Below are positions 7,230 through 12,956 of a stretch of DNA of 12,956 nt, piece by piece. Made by a program: the position numbers and the translations under genes. The notes under the pieces were generated by a model. That model made no database searches. It was not told where the DNA came from and saw nothing but the letters and a program-made list of their open reading frames with translations. Numbering within the stretch: position 1 is the stretch's first letter; each line of letters opens with the position of its first letter. Source of the DNA: Bacteroidales bacterium UBA4353 (GTDB lineage Bacteria; Bacteroidota; Bacteroidia; Bacteroidales; Paludibacteraceae); assembly GCA_002394025.1 (NCBI GenBank), contig DGSV01000011.1, positions 1 through 12,956 of the forward strand, written 5' to 3'.

Positions 7230-10200
7230 CTATTTATCTTTTGAATTTTTAGTTTTCTTGGATTTTTTATTTTTCTTCTTGAAGATATCTTTGATACCCT
7301 GTTTCATATTTTGTATCAACTCTTTACCATTGTCAAATTCTTCTTTATAGACAAAACCTACTCCCTGCTTGGTTTGCGCCGTGCTGAGCGAGTACCTATC
7401 CACGGTGTGGGTGTATGCCTTGGCGCGTATAGTACCTTTAGGATTTAGCAGGTATTCAATATCGGCGTCTCCCATGAACTTATTAGTTGACATGGCATCG
7501 TTCCTATACCCGAAATTGCCATTAATTATCAGCCTGTTATTCAGTTGATATGTAAATTCTGCCTCATACTCCTGCGAGCCTGTAGGTCCTTCACCCTCTT
7601 GACGGACATTAAATCCGAGGGTAAAATCCTTGGTGAGTCGTGACAGCCAACTATTTATCTGTCCCGTGACGGTGCTGGTAAGTACTGAATAGGCATCGTT
7701 CTGCGAGATTGACACTGACGATGTCCTCATATAGTCGGGAGTATAGAACTTATTGAGTAACAGCAGATAGAGCACTTGACGATTTTTCATTTCATCGGTG
7801 TTTATAATATTTTTTACCTGCTGCTTGAGCGATTCGTCGGCACTTGGCAACTCAACATCGAACTGCAAGTTGGGCTGTGTTAGTCTTCCATTGAGGTTCA
7901 GCATACAATTGACCGGCACCGTAGTTCTAGACACAGACTGTGCCAAAGTATTATCAAGGTCGTTGAGCGATGCTGAAGTACTATACACAGCCGTGACGTT
8001 GACATCGCCGTTGATTGGGTCTCCCGACCAGCTCATGCTACTACCTTTGAGGATTTTGAAATCGCGCCGCAACACGTCTTGGAAAGTAAATCCAAACTGC
8101 CCTGCCTCAAGCGTGTACATACCATAGAGTTTCACATCGTCAGTGCCGTCATACACAATTCTGAGGTTTCCGTAGCCATAGCCTTGGAGCATATCTCCCG
8201 TTTTGGGGTCTATGATGACATGTACTCGCGCATCGGGTGTCGCTTCCAGTTGCAGGTTAAGGCGCAGTTTCGACTTGAGTTCCTCAACCACGGTCTCTGA
8301 CTTGGTACGGCGGCGGCGCTTTTTAGGTAAAATAATAGGTTCATCATGGGCCACAAAGGTCACAAAACTATTGTCGTGGGCGGTACTGGCACTTGCCACG
8401 TTGAGGAAGAAACTCGTACCGGGAGCTGTGGCGGCATTCACATTGATATCCGTTTCTTTTTCCGTGCCGACGATATATACATTGCCCGTGCCGTAAGCTT
8501 TGCCGTAATAGAGGTCGTTATCCTTGATTGTGGTATTCATTGCCAGCATGGAATCAACATGCATCATCAGCCGATAGCGGAAGTCAAGGAAGTCGCCGTT
8601 ATGCGTCAACTGCCCTTTAACATATCCTTTATGTCCCTCGCTGTCACGCACGGCAATGCTGTCAAAGTCGATGCTCGTGGGTGTCATGCTCACCGTGTCA
8701 TCAAAATAGTAGCGTGTGCCAAGGAAATCAACTCCCAGCATGCCGTCCTTGACAAAAGCGCTGCCGTCGAGTTGCGCGCCTTTTTTCTTGGGAGCTTTAC
8801 AGAGGTGAACCTTGCCGTATGCCTTTCCGCCAACGGTAAGCGTCACGGGTTCGGTATAGGCATTGATGAAGTTGACATCCAAACCATCAGCGGTAAACAC
8901 AAAATCTACCGTATCGCGCGGAATACCGACAAAACCATCTGCCAGAGCCATGGTGTCACGGGCGTCATTAAGCACCACACCATGTAGATTAAGGCGCTGG
9001 GCTATACCGTCCCAATCGGACGTGGCGTGGATATTACCAACATCATAGTTATTAATCTGCGCTTGCTCAAGATATACATCGGCATTAAGTATCGGGTCGT
9101 GCATCACTGAATATATTATCGCATCGCCGGTTATATAGCCTCCGAAAGTGATACCCACCAAGGGTACGAACTGCATGATGTATCCCAGATTGAGGTTACT
9201 CATCGCCACTTCCAATGCTTCGTTCCGATGACGACCGACACGCCCGTCAACGGTTAGGTACTGTTCGGAGCCCAAGAAATAGAAGTCACTAATAGTGACT
9301 GTGGTATCGGCATTGAGACGCACCATATCACAACTCAAATTCCATATAGAATCGGCAATGATAATCTGCGAAGGTCTGATATCCAGAGCCACGATAGGTC
9401 TGCCATTTTCCTTGCTCACGGCAACCCCCATGCTGATGTCACCATGATGTTTGATACTATCGCTATTATCCCACACAAGATTCATGTCAACACTATCATC
9501 GCCCGCCACGATATTGCCTCGCCACTGCACGGGATGGACGTCTCCGGTGCTGAGGTATGAATCTAAGGTTATGCGGTTGCTGTCGTTATTGAAGTTAAGA
9601 GTGATGTCATTAAGTTCCACATTACCCACCGCGAAGTCAGGCATACCCAACCTCAGCGAGAATTTTTTGTCGGCATCGCTCAAATAGCCCTTCACGGTGG
9701 CTGTCTTATCCATCTCAAGGGGAAGGTCTAAAACATCAAATACGTCATCAAGACTCTGAATATAAACATAGAAATGCATCTCGTTATCGTCAGGCGACTT
9801 TTTGAGAGCCTTTATGCGCCTGTCGGATAACATAGACGGCATGTTTCGCGCCGCTATCTTCTGTAAACTGGGCCACAGAGTGCTATAGAGATATTTGCCC
9901 TCAAAATTGGCATTCACGATATTAGAATTAATCTTGAGTTGCGAGCGCTGCTTATCCATCTCCGAAGTGACTACCAAATGGTCGTGGTAGAACCGCTTGT
10001 TGCCATTCTTAACCAACAGACTATCAACGATTATATACCCATTGAGGTTGTCGAGTTCGCTACCCGTCATGTTGATATTAACCTTCGTTGACATCGAAAG
10101 CAAAGGGTATCCGGCACCCATATTGAGGTTGTAAGGGTGGAAGCGGCGCAAGTCGAGCGTAAAGTCGAATTTAGGCAGTGCGTCTGCTATGTTCACCAAT

Positions 10201-11684
10201 CCCGAGAATTCGAAATCAAGGTTAGGATCGCGCATCGTGACTTTGCCGTCGAATATGCCTCGGCTCAAAGTTCCGTTGATGTCTATGCCCTCATAGGAAT
10301 AGTTGAGAAGTTCCACCTTATGCGCCTTTCCCAGCATGTGCGCCACAATAGGACTATTGCGGCTGTAAATAACATTAACCTCAAGGTCCGCGCTCGCGGC
10401 GCCTATTTCTTTAACACCTACCGTTCTTCCGAGTTTGAAATTACGTGTCGTGACTTTTCCGCTCATGAGCATACGATGCGCCACACTGTCACGCTTAATG
10501 GCAACATTTGTCGTCACACTGCCTTGAGCTGTGGTCACCAACCCCTTGAGCGTCACCCCCTGCATGCTTCCTGTGGCATGTCCGCGGAAACGTATGGTAC
10601 CCAATCTGCCGAGTTCCGGACCAAGCTCCACAGGCTGACGACGTATGTCGGAAACAAGGTCCTGAATATCGCTCTTGGCAATTGCGGCATTATCTATGTC
10701 AGCAACAAGTTTAGCGGACTTGATATCAGGCAGTCCTGAAGCATACACACTGCCGCTGAATAACTGATGACCATTATATCTGAAGTTGATAGGCGACAGT
10801 TGTAAACTATCCACCGCACCACATAGCACGAAATCGCCGGTCAGTATCGCCCTATTATTTGCGAGGTCACAGGCCATGAATGCCAAATCACTCATAGCGA
10901 GGCTGATCCTATTGTCTGGCATACTGACTCGCACAGCACTCCAGTCCATAGCCCGCGTACTATCAAACAGCGCCTGATAGCCTTCGGCGGAAATATCGTT
11001 CAAGACTATTCGCGATGAAGGTAGCTGCACCTCAACATCAGCAACAAGCGATTGCCTGTTACCACTCACAGAGGCATAAAGACGCGACAGCGTCAGACCG
11101 CTCAACTCATGAGCGCTGAAATTCACCAAACGGACATTTATGCTATCCAAACTGAGGTGATTAAGTGCCAAAGAAGCGTCAATATCATCAAAATAAAGAT
11201 TGTTGACATCAAAACCGCTACACTGCGCCCTTTCACTATATGGCTCCCTGCGATAACGTAGTCTTGCATTAACCAGATTTACCTGACCGATATTTACCAT
11301 GCCCTCAAGGTTTATATCGCCTTTAGGCACAGGAATGGCGTCAAGCAGGAAGTCGGCATTAGTACGCCCCTGCTCGTCAACGGCGATATTGCCATAAAGT
11401 CCCACGACATCAATGTGATCAACCACTATCTCACGCTTGAGCAGCCGCAACGGCGACAGGCTCACATCAATAAGCCCCACGTATGCCAAGGTGTCGGCTC
11501 TGCGGTCCTCAATATACACATCACGCACCATCAGCGAATTGATAGGCTCAAACTCCACCGAACCGACCTTGACGCGACTATCAAGAACCCGCGAAAGATA
11601 CACAGTAGCAACCTGAGCCACATAAGTCTGAATACGCTTGTCATGGAGCATGATGACAACGCTCGTGAGCAATAAAAACGCCAC
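7230..11684 (-). CDS. tamB: TamB-like translocation and assembly module protein (AsmA/DUF490 superfamily)
   Basis: 1484 residues from a GTG; the true N-terminus is probably 13-17 residues longer (see the separate entry on the start). A single hydrophobic anchor is followed by a very long periplasmic region of repeated short beta strands with 'DSL/DSI' and 'G-x-V' turns, as in TamB/AsmA-like beta-groove proteins. The DUF490 (TamB C-terminal) region runs from about residue 1140 to 1450: LRLNLQLEATPDARVHVIID, GYGNLRIVYDG, LEAGQFGFTFQD, LLLLNKFYTPD (about 1310), INSWLSRLTKDFTLGFNVR and NGNFGYRND. The protein ends in a lysine-rich tail. Family role: spans the periplasm, partners an Omp85 protein (TamA, or TamL in Bacteroidota), and acts in outer-membrane protein assembly and phospholipid transport. 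No Omp85 gene lies in this window. It is the first gene of the four-gene minus-strand operon. Confidence 0.92.
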   Translation of the reverse strand: MAFLLLTSVVIMLHDKRIQTYVAQVATVYLSRVLDSRVKVGSVEFEPINSLMVRDVYIEDRRADTLAYVGLIDVSLSPLRLLKREIVVDHIDVVGLYGNIAVDEQGRTNADFLLDAIPVPKGDINLEGMVNIGQVNLVNARLRYRREPYSERAQCSGFDVNNLYFDDIDASLALNHLSLDSINVRLVNFSAHELSGLTLSRLYASVSGNRQSLVADVEVQLPSSRIVLNDISAEGYQALFDSTRAMDWSAVRVSMPDNRISLAMSDLAFMACDLANNRAILTGDFVLCGAVDSLQLSPINFRYNGHQLFSGSVYASGLPDIKSAKLVADIDNAAIAKSDIQDLVSDIRRQPVELGPELGRLGTIRFRGHATGSMQGVTLKGLVTTAQGSVTTNVAIKRDSVAHRMLMSGKVTTRNFKLGRTVGVKEIGAASADLEVNVIYSRNSPIVAHMLGKAHKVELLNYSYEGIDINGTLSRGIFDGKVTMRDPNLDFEFSGLVNIADALPKFDFTLDLRRFHPYNLNMGAGYPLLSMSTKVNINMTGSELDNLNGYIIVDSLLVKNGNKRFYHDHLVVTSEMDKQRSQLKINSNIVNANFEGKYLYSTLWPSLQKIAARNMPSMLSDRRIKALKKSPDDNEMHFYVYIQSLDDVFDVLDLPLEMDKTATVKGYLSDADKKFSLRLGMPDFAVGNVELNDITLNFNNDSNRITLDSYLSTGDVHPVQWRGNIVAGDDSVDMNLVWDNSDSIKHHGDISMGVAVSKENGRPIVALDIRPSQIIIADSIWNLSCDMVRLNADTTVTISDFYFLGSEQYLTVDGRVGRHRNEALEVAMSNLNLGYIMQFVPLVGITFGGYITGDAIIYSVMHDPILNADVYLEQAQINNYDVGNIHATSDWDGIAQRLNLHGVVLNDARDTMALADGFVGIPRDTVDFVFTADGLDVNFINAYTEPVTLTVGGKAYGKVHLCKAPKKKGAQLDGSAFVKDGMLGVDFLGTRYYFDDTVSMTPTSIDFDSIAVRDSEGHKGYVKGQLTHNGDFLDFRYRLMMHVDSMLAMNTTIKDNDLYYGKAYGTGNVYIVGTEKETDINVNAATAPGTSFFLNVASASTAHDNSFVTFVAHDEPIILPKKRRRRTKSETVVEELKSKLRLNLQLEATPDARVHVIIDPKTGDMLQGYGYGNLRIVYDGTDDVKLYGMYTLEAGQFGFTFQDVLRRDFKILKGSSMSWSGDPINGDVNVTAVYSTSASLNDLDNTLAQSVSRTTVPVNCMLNLNGRLTQPNLQFDVELPSADESLKQQVKNIINTDEMKNRQVLYLLLLNKFYTPDYMRTSSVSISQNDAYSVLTSTVTGQINSWLSRLTKDFTLGFNVRQEGEGPTGSQEYEAEFTYQLNNRLIINGNFGYRNDAMSTNKFMGDADIEYLLNPKGTIRAKAYTHTVDRYSLSTAQTKQGVGFVYKEEFDNGKELIQNMKQGIKDIFKKKNKKSKKTKNSKDK

Positions 11685-11736
11685 AAGACCTATGAAGAAT
11701 ACTATTTTAAGAAATCTTTTAATGAGCCTAAAGCAT
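11685..11736 (-). other. Probable true 5' end of tamB (no standard start codon in frame)
   Basis: Upstream of the GTG the tamB frame stays open for 17 codons, to a TAA at 11736-11738. It encodes CFRLIKRFLKIVFFIGL, then the GTG codon and AFLLLTS. This supplies the basic residues and first half of a textbook signal anchor, which the GTG start would cut in two. There is no ATG, GTG or TTG in frame here. Two readings fit. An ATT start at 11721-11723 would give MKRFLKIVFFIG and a 1497-residue protein. Alternatively, one extra T in the run CTTT (plus strand AAA at 11730-11732) shifts the frame: removing it joins the ATG at 11734-11736 to the gene as MLRLIKRFLKIVFFIG. The second reading could be a sequencing error or a real mutation. 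Confidence 0.6.
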
Positions 11737-11769
11737 TAAGTAAAGGGTATAACAACCCAAAATAACATA

Positions 11770-11777
11770 CAAAGTTA
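11770..11777 (-). promoter_or_regulatory. Putative Bacteroidota promoter (-7 element) for the tamB operon
   Basis: Read on the minus strand these bases are TAACTTTG, a perfect match to the Bacteroidota -7 consensus TAnnTTTG. The matching -33 box (TTTG about 20 bases upstream) is only weakly present: the expected position reads CAAG on the minus strand, close to an AAGTTTTAT stretch. Transcription would begin roughly 40 bases before the ATT/ATG candidates for tamB. Assigned by consensus only. Confidence 0.5.
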
Positions 11778-11861
11778 CACTTTTTTCGTCATAAAACTTG
11801 ATTTCTGACCATGAAAACATTGACACAGGAGCAAATAAAATGCCATTTGACAAAATTCCAC

Positions 11862-11893
11862 TTTGCTGAATTCAAAAATATGTGGTAACTTTG
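11862..11893 (+). promoter_or_regulatory. Bacteroidota-type promoter for yggS
   Basis: A -33 element TTTG (11862-11865) and a -7 element TAACTTTG (11886-11893) are separated by 20 bases, inside the 19-21 base spacing of the Bacteroidota housekeeping promoter. The start point should fall a few bases after the -7 box, leaving a leader of about 20 bases to the chosen yggS ATG. The 8-base palindrome TGAATTCA (11867-11874) lies between the two boxes; I make no operator claim for it. Confidence 0.7.
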
Positions 11894-11917
11894 TTATGAA
11901 AAAAAATGACTTATAAC

Positions 11918-12619
11918 ATGTCTATCTCCGATAACATAAAACAAATTCGCCGTCTGCTACCCGCTGATGTCACACTCGTCTGCGTATCCAAATACCACAG
12001 CGAACGGGAAATCATGGAGGCCTACGAATGCGGTGAACGCCACTTTGGCGAAAGCCGAGTGCAGGAACTTGCGGTAAAATATGAACACCTGCCTAAAGAC
12101 ATCAAATGGCACTTCATAGGTCACCTGCAAACTAACAAAGTCAAGCAGCTACTGCCTATGGCATATCTGATACATAGCGTTGACAGTCTCAAACTACTGC
12201 AAAGCATTGACACTCACGCCGGTATGCTTGGCATTAAAACCAGGGTGCTTCTTGAAGTGCATATCGCCAGTGAGCAACAGAAATATGGATTCACCCCCAA
12301 TGATATAGAAAACGCACTGACCAATAATTCAGGCTCTGACATCTTCGACGGGCTACGGCATACTGACATCGCAGGCCTGATGGGTATGGCGACGAATACC
12401 GACAACGAACGGCAGATAGCCAACGAATTTGAGCAGCTGCACGAACTTTTCTCTCGCATACATGACCATGTGATACAAACAAGAAACTCCGCCACGGATT
12501 TCAACATCCTGTCAATGGGTATGACCGAAGATTACCACATAGCACTGCGGCATGGCACCACAATGGTGCGCATCGGTAGCGGGATATTCGGCGAGAGACA
12601 TAACACCACCGACAAATAA
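11918..12619 (+). CDS. yggS: YggS/PROSC-family pyridoxal phosphate homeostasis protein
   Basis: 233 residues from the ATG chosen. It is a cytoplasmic alanine-racemase-like TIM barrel that binds PLP without known enzymatic activity and keeps PLP and amino-acid pools balanced. Motifs: VCVSKYH with the PLP-binding Lys25, HFGESRVQE (42-50), WHFIGHLQTNKVK (64-76), HSVDS (86-90), GLMGMAT (153-159), LSMGMTEDYHIAL (198-210) and VRIGSGIFGER (217-227), the phosphate-binding end. Another ATG four codons upstream (11906) is open, but it would leave a leader of only a few bases after the promoter and would add MTYN; homologues in the group begin MSI-(A/S)-DN, as here. It has its own promoter and is followed 15 bases later by the carbonic anhydrase gene. 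Confidence 0.95.
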   Translation: MSISDNIKQIRRLLPADVTLVCVSKYHSEREIMEAYECGERHFGESRVQELAVKYEHLPKDIKWHFIGHLQTNKVKQLLPMAYLIHSVDSLKLLQSIDTHAGMLGIKTRVLLEVHIASEQQKYGFTPNDIENALTNNSGSDIFDGLRHTDIAGLMGMATNTDNERQIANEFEQLHELFSRIHDHVIQTRNSATDFNILSMGMTEDYHIALRHGTTMVRIGSGIFGERHNTTDK

Positions 12620-12634
12620 CAAACAAGAATAATT

Positions 12635-12956
12635 ATGATAGACCAAATTATCGCATTCAACAAGACATTTGTGGCAGAACATCGCTACGAAGTTTACCGC
12701 ACCGATAAATATCCTCGTAAGAAGTTGGCGGTACTCACGTGCATGGACACACGCCTTACGGAGCTGCTGCCGGCAGCTTTGGGGTTGAAAAATGGTGACG
12801 CCAAAATCATCAAAAATGCCGGTGCCGTAGTGCTCTCGCCTTTCGATTCCGCACTTCGAAGCCTTGTGGTGGCGGTATATGAGTTGGGAGTTGAGGAAAT
12901 AATGGTTGTCGCGCACACCAACTGCGGAGCCTGTCACATGAGTTATGACCACTTCC
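12635..12956 (+). CDS. Beta-class carbonic anhydrase, N-terminal part (3' end outside window)
   Basis: 107 complete codons are visible before the window ends. The protein begins MIDQIIAFNKTFVAEHRYEV. It carries LAVLTCMDTR with the zinc ligand Cys36 and the Asp38/Arg40 dyad, IIKNAGAVV (58-66), and VVAHTNCGACHM with zinc ligands His94 and Cys97. These are the standard sites of beta-carbonic anhydrase, which interconverts CO2 and bicarbonate. The short N-terminus and the CMDxRL...RNAG-like...HTxCG layout resemble the compact type, such as mycobacterial Rv1284, about 165-180 residues, so roughly 60-75 residues should be missing. It lies 15 bases behind yggS and is probably co-transcribed with it. 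The gene is cut only by the window edge. Confidence 0.93.
   Translation, partial: MIDQIIAFNKTFVAEHRYEVYRTDKYPRKKLAVLTCMDTRLTELLPAALGLKNGDAKIIKNAGAVVLSPFDSALRSLVVAVYELGVEEIMVVAHTNCGACHMSYDHF

Larger units (their letters stand above)
11737..11917. other. Intergenic region between divergent tamB and yggS
   Basis: An AT-rich spacer between the two divergent genes. Apart from the two promoter elements listed separately, I see only short inverted repeats (TTTGACAAA at 11846-11854 and TGAATTCA at 11867-11874). There is no tRNA-like fold, riboswitch-like conserved block or convincing small coding region. The two -7 octamers are identical and point away from each other, with 108 bases between them. 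Confidence 0.6.

Noticed and set aside
8346..8987. A 213-codon open frame on the plus strand, antisense to tamB
   Set aside because: It lies wholly inside tamB in a shadow frame. Its translation (many His, Cys and Ile, no domain, no promoter) looks like a by-product of tamB codon use.
10137..10739. A 200-codon open frame on the plus strand, antisense to tamB
   Set aside because: Same reason: fully internal to tamB, no recognisable domain or start context, and tamB reads cleanly through it.
11846..11874. Short inverted repeats TTTGACAAA and TGAATTCA near the yggS promoter as operators
   Set aside because: Arms of four bases in AT-rich DNA are expected by chance; no regulator gene is adjacent and no repeated copy exists at the tamB promoter.
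11906..11917. Upstream ATG for yggS adding four residues (MTYN)
   Set aside because: It would leave almost no leader after the TAACTTTG promoter box, and homologues start at the MSISDN position.
12512..12952. A 146-codon open frame on the minus strand at the right edge
   Set aside because: It overlaps the end of yggS and the carbonic anhydrase, both of which show clear family motifs on the plus strand.
1..12956. Mobile elements, CRISPR arrays, tRNA/rRNA genes, defence or biosynthetic clusters
   Set aside because: No transposase, integrase, long direct repeats, tRNA-like fold or recognisable system genes were found; all long frames are housekeeping or envelope genes.

Overview
This window reads as ordinary chromosomal DNA from a member of the Bacteroidota, most likely order Bacteroidales. 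The genus is not resolvable by eye; a Muribaculaceae-like or Bacteroides-like gut organism would fit. The grounds are Bacteroidota-type promoter elements (TTTG, then about 20 bases, then TAnnTTTG), the lack of clear Shine-Dalgarno sequences, a giant TamB protein of Bacteroidota type next to a DUF3256-like protein, coaD and an S41 protease, and an FtsX-type permease directly behind rbfA. Base composition is moderate and looks even. I see no insertion sequence, phage gene, tRNA, rRNA or CRISPR array.

Layout. Plus strand, left part: the tail of a rubredoxin gene, then psd (phosphatidylserine decarboxylase), deoC (deoxyribose-phosphate aldolase), rbfA (30S maturation), a LolC/E-type permease, a small lipoprotein and a LolD-type ATPase. 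Gaps are 48 bases or less, with 1- and 4-base overlaps around the permease, so this looks like one operon mixing housekeeping with a lipoprotein-transport module. Minus strand, centre: tamB, a DUF3256-like exported protein, coaD and an S41 C-terminal processing protease, read right to left with junctions of 0, 1 and -4 bases. This four-gene operon meets the first one tail to tail, with a 14-base overlap of the two final coding regions. Plus strand, right end: a YggS-type PLP homeostasis protein followed after 15 bases by a beta-carbonic anhydrase cut off by the window edge. A gap of about 200 bases between tamB and yggS carries two divergent promoters with the same -7 octamer.

Functionally the window is dominated by envelope biogenesis: phospholipid head-group synthesis (psd), lipoprotein release from the inner membrane (the permease and LolD), outer-membrane assembly or lipid transport (TamB), and periplasmic proteolysis (S41 protease). 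These are mixed with central metabolism (deoC, coaD, carbonic anhydrase, YggS) and ribosome maturation (rbfA). I did not find a convincing new biological system. The points most worth a second look are the odd N-terminus of tamB (no normal start codon in front of its membrane anchor), an unrecognised lipoprotein gene inserted between the Lol-type permease and its ATPase, and the tail-to-tail overlap of the two operons.
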